Notes: a model not told the origin generated them from the sequence alone. Shown: positions 24,599 to 33,413, counted from the first letter of the stretch. The stretch: 64,000 bases of DNA from UBA1046 sp050945515 (GCA_050945515.1 JBMNTB010000006.1:1-64000); one strand, 5' to 3'. A program made the numbers and translations.

Positions 24599-25937
24599 TT
24601 ATTCAGAAGATAAGTATAAATATGCTAGGCGTGAGCCTTTGGCTTTTCGTATGGCGCCGCGGACCATAGACGAGATTGTCGGACAATCTCATATCTTGGC
24701 TAAGGGACGAATGCTCAGACGCATGATTGAGGCCGACCGCTTATCCACAATCATTTTATTTGGGCCACCCGGCACAGGTAAAACATCCTTAGCCAAAGTT
24801 ATTGCTCAAACAACAAGCTACCGTTTTCAGAAGCTGAATGCCGTCACCTCAGGCGTTGCTGACATCAAAAGAGTTGTTTCTGATGCGGAAAATCCACTAA
24901 TAACTCCAGAGGGAAAAACGATCCTATTTATTGATGAGATTCACCGTTTCAACAAGGCTCAGCAAGACGCACTGCTTCCACATGTTGAAAGTGGTACCTT
25001 GATATTGATTGGAGCAACAACAGAGAATCCTTTCTTTGAAGTCAATAAGGCTCTGATTTCCAGATCAACCGTTTTTCAGCTCTATCCTCTAAGCAATAAT
25101 GACATTATAAGTCTTCTGCGGCGTGCAATAGATGATCCGGATAGGGGTTTTGGCTTTTTGAATATTGACGTTTCGGATGAGGCCTTAGAACTTGCTGCAG
25201 CACTTGCCAGCGGGGATGCCAGGGTTGCTCTCAACGCTTTAGAATTAGCTGTTCTTACGACTGAACAATCCGATAATACAATTATGATTGATCTGGATAT
25301 TATGCAGGATTGTCTACAGAAAAAAGCACCGCAATATGATAAAGCTGGCGAAAACCATTATGATACGATTAGCGCTTTTATTAAATCTATGCGTGGTAGT
25401 GATCCTGATGCTGCTTTACATTATTTAGCGAGGGCGCTGGAAGCAGGGGAGGATATTGGCTTTTTATCTCGCCGCATTATGATCTGTGCTGCAGAAGATG
25501 TTGGTATGGCAAATCCACAGATGCTCTCTTTGGCAGTAGCTGCCCATCATGCTGTTCAAGCTATCGGACTGCCGGAAGCCAAATTGATACTCGCTCAGGC
25601 AACAGTTGCGATTGCAACCAGTCCCAAATCTAATCGTAGCTATCTAGGAATAAATCGAGCGCTCGATGATATTAGGGCAGGTAATATCCCGGAAATTCCC
25701 TTCCATTTGCGCAATGCACCGATACAGGACTTGTCGAAGTTAGGTTACAGCGTCGGGTATCAATATGACCATGATTATCCACAGGCGGTGTCTTATCAGC
25801 GTTTTTTACCTGAGGGATATGAGGAGGGCCGATACTATCAGCCTTCGGACAATGGCTATGAGGCTAAAGTGAAAGCCTGGCTCAATGAAGTAAATAAGCT
25901 AAGAAAAGCGGGTAAAAGCAAAACTGAGACTGAGTAA
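24585..25937 (+). CDS. rarA: Replication-associated recombination protein A (RarA/MgsA)
   Basis: A 450-residue AAA+ ATPase related to clamp loaders, acting at stalled forks. Walker A is GPPGTGKTS near residue 62, Walker B is LFIDEIHRFNK, and GATTENPFFEVN is sensor 1. The C-terminal half has the tetramerisation region (ARALEAGEDIGFLSRRI, EDVGMANPQ). The ATG at 24585 lies inside the end of glyA and has no strong ribosome binding site; upstream frames lack family similarity. Confidence 0.93.
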   Translation: MPISNYSEDKYKYARREPLAFRMAPRTIDEIVGQSHILAKGRMLRRMIEADRLSTIILFGPPGTGKTSLAKVIAQTTSYRFQKLNAVTSGVADIKRVVSDAENPLITPEGKTILFIDEIHRFNKAQQDALLPHVESGTLILIGATTENPFFEVNKALISRSTVFQLYPLSNNDIISLLRRAIDDPDRGFGFLNIDVSDEALELAAALASGDARVALNALELAVLTTEQSDNTIMIDLDIMQDCLQKKAPQYDKAGENHYDTISAFIKSMRGSDPDAALHYLARALEAGEDIGFLSRRIMICAAEDVGMANPQMLSLAVAAHHAVQAIGLPEAKLILAQATVAIATSPKSNRSYLGINRALDDIRAGNIPEIPFHLRNAPIQDLSKLGYSVGYQYDHDYPQAVSYQRFLPEGYEEGRYYQPSDNGYEAKVKAWLNEVNKLRKAGKSKTETE

Positions 25938-26034
25938 CGCGAGTTACCAACGACTGCCCATACCTGGATTAATGTTGGCTTAGGTTGATATTAAGTATCC
26001 TGGCACGTCTAAATAATGATAAGGAAGATCTTCT

Positions 26035-27282
26035 ATGAATAAAGAAAGGATCTATTTTGATCATGCAGCAACTACTGTGGTACGTCCGGAAGTACTGTCA
26101 GTAATGTTACCAATTTTAGAAACTATATATGGCAATCCTTCCTCATTTTACGATGAAGGTACAGAAGCATATCAATATATACAGACCGCCAGAGAACAGG
26201 TTGCTGAGCTACTCGAAGTGTCGCCGGATGAAATTTTCTTTACCTCTGGCGGTACGGAATCTGATAACTGGGCTCTTAAGGGTACAGCCATTGCTAAACG
26301 TAAACAGGGCAAGCATCTGATCACAACCAAAATTGAACACCATGCTGTTTTACATAGTATGCAAGCATTGGAAAAAATTGGCTATGGAGTCAGCTACCTA
26401 GATGTTGATGGCTATGGTTTGGTTGATCCTAAGGCGATTGAAGCGGCGATCAGACCCGATACAATTCTAGTATCAGTTATGATGGCCAATAATGAAATCG
26501 GAACGGTAGAGCCAATTGAAGAAATTGCGGCAATCTGCAAAGAAAAACAAGTTATCTTCCATTCGGACGGAGTCCAAGCATTGGGTGCCATACCAGTCAA
26601 ACCCCGAGAACTTGATGTTGATCTAATGAGCTTCTCAGGTCATAAATTTTATGCACCTAAGGGAGTTGGAATCATGTATATCAGGAAAGGGGTTAAGATA
26701 GCAAATCTGATTGATGGTGGTGCGCAAGAAAAACGTCATCGAGCCGGCACTGAAAACACAGCTTTTGCAGTCGGTATTGCCAAGGCCTTAGAACTCGCCC
26801 TTATGGACCTGCCCGAAGAAGCCCGACGCCAAACTGCTCTGCGCGATAGATTGATTAGAGAACTGATGACTAAGATACCGTATTGTAAATTAAATGGTCA
26901 TTATGAGAAACGTTTACCCAACAATATAAATTTATCCTTTGAGTTTATTGAAGGTGAATCTATCCTATTACTACTGAATGAGTTGGGTTATATGTGTTCC
27001 AGCGGATCAGCCTGTACGTCAGGCTCATTGGATCCTTCGCATGTGTTAATGGCAATTGGCTTGCCTCATGAGATTGCACACGGATCGTTGCGCATTACCC
27101 TTGGTCGTGAAAATACTGATGCTGATATTGATCGCATGATATCTGATTTGCCCGGTGTAATAGAAAAACTACGGCGGATATCACCATTGTATGCTGATTT
27201 TAAACAGGGCAAGATCAAAAATATCATTCCGGAACGGGGAGCCAACTTGCTGAAGGGAGAATTAAGATATGAAGTACAGTGA
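26035..27282 (+). CDS. nifS: Cysteine desulfurase (NifS/IscS type) for Fe-S assembly
   Basis: A 415-residue PLP-dependent desulfurase. IYFDHAATT opens the protein, the PLP lysine is Lys204 (SGHKFYAPKG), and the catalytic Cys327 lies in SSGSACTSG. The family reaction gives a protein persulfide and alanine. It overlaps the scaffold gene by 14 bases, so its sulfur goes to iron-sulfur cluster assembly. AAGGAAG precedes the ATG. No IscR/Rrf2 regulator gene is adjacent. Confidence 0.95.
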   Translation: MNKERIYFDHAATTVVRPEVLSVMLPILETIYGNPSSFYDEGTEAYQYIQTAREQVAELLEVSPDEIFFTSGGTESDNWALKGTAIAKRKQGKHLITTKIEHHAVLHSMQALEKIGYGVSYLDVDGYGLVDPKAIEAAIRPDTILVSVMMANNEIGTVEPIEEIAAICKEKQVIFHSDGVQALGAIPVKPRELDVDLMSFSGHKFYAPKGVGIMYIRKGVKIANLIDGGAQEKRHRAGTENTAFAVGIAKALELALMDLPEEARRQTALRDRLIRELMTKIPYCKLNGHYEKRLPNNINLSFEFIEGESILLLLNELGYMCSSGSACTSGSLDPSHVLMAIGLPHEIAHGSLRITLGRENTDADIDRMISDLPGVIEKLRRISPLYADFKQGKIKNIIPERGANLLKGELRYEVQ

Positions 27283-27742
27283 TAAAGTTATGGATCATTT
27301 TTTAAATCCGCGCAATGTCGGTGAAATTATTAATGCAACTGCTTCGGGCACGGTGGGCAATCCTGTCTGTGGCGACATTATGCGCGTTGATTTAAAAATT
27401 GAAGGTGAAGTTATTGTTGATGCCAAATTCATGACTTTTGGCTGTGGCGCAGCTGTTGCTACCAGCAGTATGGCTACTGAGATGATTATTGGCAAAACTG
27501 TACAAGAGGCACTCGAGCTTACAAATCAAGCTGTAGCAGATGCTTTGGACGGTTTGCCACCAATTAAAATGCATTGTTCGGCTCTGGCTGAACAAGCAGT
27601 CAAGAAAGCTCTACTGCAGTACTATCAGGAACATGGTCTCCTTAATGATGATAATCGTAAACTCTTTTCTATTTTAGAAGAAGATGTGCATGACCATGAG
27701 GTCAATGATGAATCAAATCTGCCCGGGATTGAAAATCAATAA
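27269..27742 (+). CDS. nifU: Iron-sulfur cluster scaffold (NifU N-terminal/IscU type)
   Basis: A 157-residue scaffold with the three cluster-binding cysteines Cys34 (GNPVCGD), Cys59 (FGCGAAVATSS) and Cys103 (KMHCSALAEQA). Asp36 after the first Cys is the residue that aids cluster release. The family core ends near 125; a ~30-residue acidic tail with several His and Asp (EEDVHDHEVND) follows. It receives sulfur from the overlapping NifS. The following xer gene converges on it 30 bases away. Confidence 0.93.
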   Translation: MKYSDKVMDHFLNPRNVGEIINATASGTVGNPVCGDIMRVDLKIEGEVIVDAKFMTFGCGAAVATSSMATEMIIGKTVQEALELTNQAVADALDGLPPIKMHCSALAEQAVKKALLQYYQEHGLLNDDNRKLFSILEEDVHDHEVNDESNLPGIENQ

Positions 27743-27771
27743 TTAATTATATAAGTCCCTAACCAAATAAG

Positions 27772-28773
27772 CTATTCATGTTCAGTATCTGACTGATATC
27801 TGCGCACGCCGCTGAGTGGATTCTTTTCCACTGCAGCGTGCAAAGCGTCTTTGCTTGTATGAGTATAAATCTCAGTAGTTGCAACACTTTCATGACCCAA
27901 AATCATTTGTAAATTGCGGATATCCACCTTGCCGTACTGGTACATCAAGGTAGCAGCAGTATGTCTTAATTTGTGAGTTGAATAACGTTTAGGATCAATG
28001 CCGGCAGCCAGCATACTTTTTCTTATCACATTTTGCACCGCTCTGGCGCCCATTCTTTTCCCCAAGCGGCTGATAAAAAGGGCATCCTTATCGCTTTCCT
28101 TAGGTTTGATGCGCTCCGGATAATAATCATTAAGAGCAGCGATACAAGCACCATTTAAATAAATTGTTCTCTCTTTCCCACCTTTACCCATTACTATCAA
28201 TGTGTCTTCTCTAATATCCGATAAATTAATACTAACCAGCTCCGATAGACGCATGCCGCAATTTAGAAAAAGCGTAATAATAGCATAGTCGCGAGCGCGA
28301 TATAATTTGTCTGTGCTTTCAGCTGCAGCTAATAGCTTCTTACTGTCATCTAATGTTAAATAGCGGGGAAGACGCCTTAATTGCTTAGGCATCTCCAGAT
28401 TTGCAGCCGGATTTTCATCTAAAAGATTGGCTTTAGTAGTCAAATAATGGAAGAATGAACGAATCGCAGATATATGCCTCGCTCTGGTAGCAGCACTATT
28501 CTTTCTCTCAGTGCTGAGCCAGGTAATGTACAAATAAAGATCACTTAATTGGATTTCCTGTAGGAATCGATCATTGGCCTGGGATAGATCGATGTCATCC
28601 CAGATCTGATCAGCGGGAAGGTCAAGTTTTCTGCTGAGCTGGAAGCGCAGAAACATCATCAGATCATATCTGTATTCTTTGATAGTTGCAGGTGACCGCT
28701 CACGAATCGCTTGGAAATAACCAAGGAAATCATCAAGCCTTCTGCATTTAGTTTTATCATTCATAATTGCCAT
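27772..28773 (-). CDS. XerC/XerD-like tyrosine recombinase
   Basis: A 333-residue tyrosine recombinase. Residues ~12-115 are the SAM-like core-binding domain and ~135-325 the catalytic domain. The catalytic set is complete: Arg175, Lys200, His267, Arg270, His294 and nucleophile Tyr303. It is longer than standard XerC/D (about 300) because of an N-terminal and linker excess. It lies among housekeeping genes, so chromosome dimer resolution is more likely than mobile-element integration. No dif site could be pointed out in the window. ATG at 28773 is used; an ATG three codons later is an alternative. Confidence 0.85.
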   Translation of the reverse strand: MAIMNDKTKCRRLDDFLGYFQAIRERSPATIKEYRYDLMMFLRFQLSRKLDLPADQIWDDIDLSQANDRFLQEIQLSDLYLYITWLSTERKNSAATRARHISAIRSFFHYLTTKANLLDENPAANLEMPKQLRRLPRYLTLDDSKKLLAAAESTDKLYRARDYAIITLFLNCGMRLSELVSINLSDIREDTLIVMGKGGKERTIYLNGACIAALNDYYPERIKPKESDKDALFISRLGKRMGARAVQNVIRKSMLAAGIDPKRYSTHKLRHTAATLMYQYGKVDIRNLQMILGHESVATTEIYTHTSKDALHAAVEKNPLSGVRRYQSDTEHE

Positions 28774-28940
28774 AGTTATACTTTCTGACAGATAATAAAT
28801 TTGACTTGTATTGATCCTTTGAATTAGGTAAAGTTAGTAAATCGGGTCAACGACCATGAGAATATTGCTATCATTATTATAATATTATCTGCTTTACAGA
28901 TTAATTACAAAGATGAGAGCCTATAGGAGGATGAATCAAT

Positions 28941-30029
28941 ATGGTAAGAAAATACCGCGTCGGTGTTATAGGGGCGACAGGATATGTTGGGCAATACTTC
29001 GTATCATTGCTGACTGACCACCCCTGGTTTGAAATAAAACATTTATTTGCTTCCGAGCGTTCAAGTGGCATGGCCTACCAAGATGCTATTAAAAACCGGA
29101 TTAAAACTACTAGGCCGCCAGTTGAAAAAATTGCAAATCTTAAAGTATCTTCATTGAATGATCTGGAGTCTTTTGTTGATGAATTGGATTTTGTGTTCTG
29201 TGCCGTTTCAATGCCCAAGGAAGATATTTATGTTCTGGAGGAAAAAATTGCTAAACTGGAGTTACCGGTAGTATCAAATAACTCTGCCCATCGCAGTACT
29301 CCGGATGTGCCCATGATAATCCCCGAAATCAATTGGCAGCATGCCGAAATCATTGACGAACAAAGAAAGCGCTTAGGAACTAAAAAGGGCTTCATAGCTG
29401 TCAAACCTAATTGCTCTATCCAGAGTTATGTGCCGGCAATTCATCCGTTGATGTCATTCGGTCCTACAAAAATCAACGTGGTTACTGCCCAAGCTGTATC
29501 CGGTGCCGGACGTAGCCTGGAAGACTGGCCGGAGATGAAGGCCAATGTAATTCCTTATATTGACGGAGAAGAAGCGAAAAGCGAATTAGAACCTTTAAAA
29601 ATTTGGGGTCAGATTTCAGATAAAGAAATAGCGCTTGCCTCAAAGCCTATAATTTCGGCCCAATGTTTACGTGTTCCAGTTGAGCATGGTCATTTAGCTG
29701 CTGTCTCCATGAGCTTCGAGAATAATATAACAAAAAATGATATCATATCCGCCTGGAATAATTTTGCACTTCCGGAGCAGGTGAGAGGCTTACCCAGTTC
29801 GATTGAACCATTCCTCTACTATCGAGAAGAGAATGACAGACCTCAAACTCGAATTGATGCCGGGGCTGGAAAAGGTATGCAGATAAATATTGGTAGATTA
29901 CGAGAGGATAATCTCTTTGACTATAAGTTTATTTGTTTATCACATAATATCTTACGTGGCGCTGCCGGCGGTGCTGTGCTGATGGCAGAGTTACTGTGCA
30001 GGGAAGGCTGGATCAAACAAGAGGATTAG
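28941..30029 (+). CDS. asd: Aspartate-semialdehyde dehydrogenase (archaeal/fungal type)
   Basis: A 362-residue NADP-dependent enzyme converting aspartyl phosphate to aspartate semialdehyde, for lysine, diaminopimelate, threonine and methionine synthesis. GATGYVGQ (11-18) is the cofactor loop, Cys158 in KPNCSIQ the nucleophile, and PVEHGH carries the catalytic His. The length and the KPNCS and SGAGRS segments fit the subfamily first known from archaea and fungi rather than the usual bacterial type. TAGGAGG precedes the ATG. A ThrE-like exporter follows 25 bases downstream. Confidence 0.92.
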   Translation: MVRKYRVGVIGATGYVGQYFVSLLTDHPWFEIKHLFASERSSGMAYQDAIKNRIKTTRPPVEKIANLKVSSLNDLESFVDELDFVFCAVSMPKEDIYVLEEKIAKLELPVVSNNSAHRSTPDVPMIIPEINWQHAEIIDEQRKRLGTKKGFIAVKPNCSIQSYVPAIHPLMSFGPTKINVVTAQAVSGAGRSLEDWPEMKANVIPYIDGEEAKSELEPLKIWGQISDKEIALASKPIISAQCLRVPVEHGHLAAVSMSFENNITKNDIISAWNNFALPEQVRGLPSSIEPFLYYREENDRPQTRIDAGAGKGMQINIGRLREDNLFDYKFICLSHNILRGAAGGAVLMAELLCREGWIKQED

Positions 30030-30054
30030 GGTTGAGACGGTTAGAGATAGATAT

Positions 30055-31338
30055 ATGACGACAGCTACAACCAGTATTGAAAATGAAATTATGCAACTTG
30101 CTGCATTAGTCGGAACAGGGCTTTTGCAGAATGGTGCAGAAACTTATCGTGTCGAAGACAGTACGAAAAGTATTCTGGACAGTTACAGTGAATATCTTTC
30201 TGATCCGCAGGTATTTGCAATCACTCACTATCTCACAGTATCAGCACAGGATAGGAATGGAAACACTATAGTCATAACCAAACTTGTTAGAGAAGTTGAG
30301 ACAAATTTAAACCGGGTACATCTTTTAAATGATTTTACAAGGCGTGTTTATCGGGAAAGACCTGATGTTAAGATTGCACTTAATGAAGTCAATGAGATTC
30401 TTGTTACTCCCAGATATTCACAGTTTATCTATACACTTGGTGTTGCAATGACAGGCTTTGCTTTCACTTTATTATCCGGCTCTTCCTTAATACCGGCTCT
30501 CTGGGCAGCGGTTGTAGCCGCACTTTTGACCTTTATTGTTAAGCCATTACGCCGTCTGGGAAGTAATAGAATCTTTGTTAATATTGTCAGGGGGACAATG
30601 ATCTATGTTCTAATGTTTCCGGTTTTGTTTACGCCTTACAGCAATCAGATCCATCTTATGACGGCGGGAGCTTTTATGTACCTATTCCCGGGAATAATGC
30701 TAGTCAATAGTATTCGTGATCTTATTGCAAGCGACTACCTGGCCGGTCTGATCAAGATGATTGAGACTGTTCTGGCAGCTACTGCGCTTGCCGTAGGATC
30801 CGGTATCGGGGCATCTTTTTTGACCAATGTTTTCAATAGACCACATTCAGAATTGCCGACCTTAACTTCGATTGATCCCAATCGACCGGAATCAATTTTA
30901 ATTGCAATCCTGGGTGTCTTTGCCTTTATGATCATGTTTGATGTCAAAAAGCTGCCTCTAATTGTCGGCAGTGTAGGGGGAGGCTTGGGCTGGCTAATAT
31001 ATGCACAAATTAATAGCAGTAAAAATTTCGACTATAGCGTAGCTATTTTTATTGCTATTATCTTTTTGGCAACCTATTCAGAGCTAATGGCAAGATTTAC
31101 CAAGAAGCCGGTAACAGTATATTTGACAGCCGGGCTATTCCCGTTGGTGCCGGGATATGATATCTACCGCACGATGAATTATTTTGTTACGGCACAACAC
31201 GATCATTTCATCGATAGTTTTGTACGCACATTAATCATAACCGGAACACTGGCATTGGGAATTATGCTGGTATCTTCAGTTGCAAAACTTTTCTACAGCT
31301 ACCAAGTGCCAAACCCGGATCAGAAGAAGATAAAATGA
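30055..31338 (+). CDS. ThrE-family threonine/serine exporter
   Basis: A 427-residue membrane protein with the full ThrE layout: an N-terminal soluble domain (~1-120, with GTGLLQNGAETYRVEDS near 16-32) followed by about ten transmembrane helices in two sets. Both halves of the family (five plus five helices) are present in one chain, unlike split homologues. ThrE exports threonine and serine. Its place directly after asd, which feeds threonine synthesis, supports an amino-acid exporter. The ribosome binding site is weak (GAGACGG further upstream), consistent with coupling to asd. Confidence 0.8.
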   Translation: MTTATTSIENEIMQLAALVGTGLLQNGAETYRVEDSTKSILDSYSEYLSDPQVFAITHYLTVSAQDRNGNTIVITKLVREVETNLNRVHLLNDFTRRVYRERPDVKIALNEVNEILVTPRYSQFIYTLGVAMTGFAFTLLSGSSLIPALWAAVVAALLTFIVKPLRRLGSNRIFVNIVRGTMIYVLMFPVLFTPYSNQIHLMTAGAFMYLFPGIMLVNSIRDLIASDYLAGLIKMIETVLAATALAVGSGIGASFLTNVFNRPHSELPTLTSIDPNRPESILIAILGVFAFMIMFDVKKLPLIVGSVGGGLGWLIYAQINSSKNFDYSVAIFIAIIFLATYSELMARFTKKPVTVYLTAGLFPLVPGYDIYRTMNYFVTAQHDHFIDSFVRTLIITGTLALGIMLVSSVAKLFYSYQVPNPDQKKIK

Positions 31339-31458
31339 TCCTAATCAATATCTATATATGATACTAACTGTGAGGGTAGCAAGCTTTTAGCAGCAATGTA
31401 CTCTTGTCAACAAATTCCACTAAATATGAGCCAATCGTGAGTACTTTTACATTCAATG

Positions 31459-31488
31459 AACTTCGCAAAATAAAAGTTTTGCGAAGTT
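31459..31488. terminator. Long hairpin between convergent genes
   Basis: A perfect 12-bp stem joins AACTTCGCAAAA (31459-31470) and TTTTGCGAAGTT (31477-31488) around a 6-base loop. It lies between the ThrE-like gene and the minus-strand gene ending at 31521, so a bidirectional terminator is likely, although the plus-strand T-run comes 11 bases later. Confidence 0.55.
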
Positions 31489-31520
31489 GGGAGGATAGAT
31501 TTTTTATCAGCAGGACTAAG

Positions 31521-32255
31521 TCAGTCGTTAAGGTCAGAGTCAATTGGGAAACTTGATGTATCTGGCGCTTCCGAGCTGTTAGATGCCATTGTTGTATTTG
31601 TTTGTTCTCCGCCGTATAAGCTGTCTACACCCAATATCTTGCGCCATTCCGGAATATCTTTAATCGGGTTATATATTATAAGCATTACCACAACAAAAAT
31701 AATTATGACCAAGACTGTTAGCAAATTCCTAAGCTTTCTCTGTCGGTTTTCCTGGTGGAACTTTCTTGTGATTCGGGCAACTGTGGTAAACCCCTTCAGT
31801 CGGTATACCCTTGCTCCTGTTTTAATTTGTGAATCTAAATCAAAATTTCCATTACTTAAGCCTGTTCTCAATATATTCTTTTTCCTAACTGCAGTATGCC
31901 CTGTAAGCTTATAGCGCTCATCAAAAAATTCTTTAGACAATTTTTCCTGATTCAAAATTGGATCGTAAGCAGCCGTAAAGATAGCAGTCTCTTTATCTGA
32001 TAAATCCGTATCGTGATACCTGGTCTCATCAACGACCGGCGGTGGATCATGATATAGGGTCTCGTCAACAACCTGCGACGATAGATCTGACTGATAATCA
32101 TCTAATTTAATTTGGAGTTTAGTATCTGCTGCTAACAGATTGTCAAATTGCACTGTATCATCAATAAGCGCCTGGGAGTCAGTATGCAATGGCTCAAGCT
32201 TACTCTCATTATCATTATCAAGAGGCTTCAATTCTACCTTGCGGATTTTCGACAC
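31521..32255 (-). CDS. Unknown single-pass membrane protein beside lexA
   Basis: A 244-residue protein with no recognised family. Residues 1-165 are charged and soluble, rich in Asp and Glu, with two near-identical short repeats (VDETLYHDPPP and VDETRYHDTDL). One strong transmembrane segment follows (LLTVLVIIIFVVVMLIIY, about residues 186-203), then a ~40-residue tail with SNSSEAPDTSS. Positive residues just before the helix (HQENRQRKLR) suggest the N-terminal part is cytoplasmic. The GTG start at 32255 has a clear GGAGGTG site. It is divergent from lexA across a 222-bp region with an SOS box, so SOS control and a role in division arrest are possible but not shown. Confidence 0.6.
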   Translation of the reverse strand: MSKIRKVELKPLDNDNESKLEPLHTDSQALIDDTVQFDNLLAADTKLQIKLDDYQSDLSSQVVDETLYHDPPPVVDETRYHDTDLSDKETAIFTAAYDPILNQEKLSKEFFDERYKLTGHTAVRKKNILRTGLSNGNFDLDSQIKTGARVYRLKGFTTVARITRKFHQENRQRKLRNLLTVLVIIIFVVVMLIIYNPIKDIPEWRKILGVDSLYGGEQTNTTMASNSSEAPDTSSFPIDSDLND

Positions 32256-32330
32256 CAGACACCTCCGAGTAATTTGTTATTACTTATACCATTATACCTG
32301 AAATATAAATCCCCTACTTCCCTTCTTTCA

Positions 32331-32365
32331 TTTAGCATTTATATCAATTTGATATATTTGCTAAA
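32331..32365. promoter_or_regulatory. 35-bp near-perfect palindrome between lexA and its divergent neighbour
   Basis: A 17-base left arm (32331-32347) and a 17-base right arm (32349-32365) match at 15 of 17 positions around a single T. The inner 17 bp (32340-32356, TATATCAA and TTGATATA arms) is exact. It ends 6 bases before the LexA box. Confidence 0.6.
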
Positions 32366-32371
32366 AGATAG

Positions 32372-32385
32372 CGAACAAGTGTTTG
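32372..32385. promoter_or_regulatory. LexA (SOS) box of lexA
   Basis: CGAACAAGTGTTTG fits every position of the Gram-positive SOS consensus CGAACRNRYGTTYG. It overlaps the -35 hexamer of the lexA promoter, so LexA would repress its own gene. Confidence 0.9.
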
Positions 32386-32411
32386 ACAAGACCCCTATTT
32401 CAGGCTAAGAT
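32383..32411 (+). promoter_or_regulatory. lexA promoter
   Basis: TTGACA (32383-32388) and TAAGAT (32406-32411) with an exact 17-base spacer. The -35 shares three bases with the LexA box. Confidence 0.8.
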
Positions 32412-32477
32412 TAGCGTAATAAATTTTTAACTTTACTATAACTATAAATAAACTATAAGTACTTTTTGGAGGAATGA

Positions 32478-33107
32478 ATGAATAAACACCCTTTCACTCG
32501 TGCGACAGTTGAACAGACTGTAGAACTTGTTTATAACTTTCTAGTTGATTATATCAGAAATAATGGCTATCCACCTTCCATTCGTGATATTTGCAAGGGT
32601 GTTGGAATTAAGTCGACTTCTACTGTCCACAATCATCTGAAACGGCTTAGTGAACTCGGCCGAATTGAAATGAAACCAGGTAAAAGACGTGCAATTAGTG
32701 TTCCTGCACTGGAACAAAGTCACGAACATAAAATCCCTCTGATCGGACGTGTGACAGCGGGTGTTCCTATTCTGGCAGCCCAGAATATTGAGCGTGAACT
32801 TTCTGTTCCTGCCGGTTACTTCTCTGACTCAGATGATATGTTTGCCCTTAGAGTCAGTGGTGACAGCATGAGAGATGCTCATATTCTGGATGGCGACATA
32901 GTTTTTGTTCGTAAACAGCCTACTGCTGAGCTAGGACAGGTTGTTGTCGCCTTATTGGATACTGAAGCTACTGTAAAGCGCCTGGTAAGTGAAAACAACC
33001 GTATCTATCTCAAACCGGAAAACTCGGCCTATTCTTTAATCCCCTTTGAAGATGAGTCGTATCGGATTTTAGGAATAGTACGTGGGGTATTTCGCCCGGC
33101 GCTGTAA
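32478..33107 (+). CDS. lexA: SOS repressor LexA
   Basis: A 209-residue LexA. Residues 1-70 are the winged HTH (PPSIRDICKGVGIKSTSTV), and the S24 peptidase domain follows. The self-cleavage site is Ala94-Gly95 (RVTAGVPI), the nucleophile Ser130 (GDSMRD) and the general base Lys167 (ATVKRL). RecA filaments trigger cleavage and derepression. The ATG at 32478 follows GGAGG; a nearer-upstream ATG at 32474 is out of frame. The 3' end overlaps the convergent hfq gene by 39 bases. Confidence 0.97.
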   Translation: MNKHPFTRATVEQTVELVYNFLVDYIRNNGYPPSIRDICKGVGIKSTSTVHNHLKRLSELGRIEMKPGKRRAISVPALEQSHEHKIPLIGRVTAGVPILAAQNIERELSVPAGYFSDSDDMFALRVSGDSMRDAHILDGDIVFVRKQPTAELGQVVVALLDTEATVKRLVSENNRIYLKPENSAYSLIPFEDESYRILGIVRGVFRPAL

Positions 33108-33413
33108 TGTTTTCAGCTCTGCTGCGGATAAATCTTTATCTCTATATACATATTTGATGGCCATCTGAGGACGAATATGTGTTAATGCTTGTTTATATAC
33201 CAGAACCATCGAACCGTTATGATCTACAAAGAGTGAAATATCATCAAAATCCAAAATAATGGCAGATAAGCTTGTTCCGTCGAGATATAATATTTCTACG
33301 GGCAGACAACTAGCAATACATTTCTGCAGGAATTGTTCCTCAATATGAGTTTTTAATATCTCTCTAGGTTTCTCCAAAAAGCAATCGTTGGCATTATTAC
33401 TGTCTTTCATCAT
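33069..33413 (-). CDS. hfq: RNA chaperone Hfq
   Basis: A 114-residue Hfq. The Sm1 region (EEQFLQKCIASCLPVEILYLDGTSLSAIILDFD) and Sm2 (LVYKQALTHI, 71-80) are present; Hfq forms a hexameric ring that pairs small RNAs with mRNAs. The usual Sm2 histidine in YKH is Gln75 here, a change in the proximal RNA pocket. The chain has ~20 extra N-terminal residues and a basic C-terminal end (KTLQRRAK). It is downstream of miaA, the classic order. The start has no Shine-Dalgarno at normal distance; an AAAGGA lies 25 bases upstream across a hairpin. It overlaps lexA tail to tail. Confidence 0.87.
   Translation of the reverse strand: MMKDSNNANDCFLEKPREILKTHIEEQFLQKCIASCLPVEILYLDGTSLSAIILDFDDISLFVDHNGSMVLVYKQALTHIRPQMAIKYVYRDKDLSAAELKTLQRRAKYPTYYS

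Noticed and set aside
27772..28773. Xer-like recombinase as an integrase of a mobile element
   Set aside because: It is complete, lies among housekeeping genes, has no attachment repeats or cargo, and is closest in layout to XerC/D.
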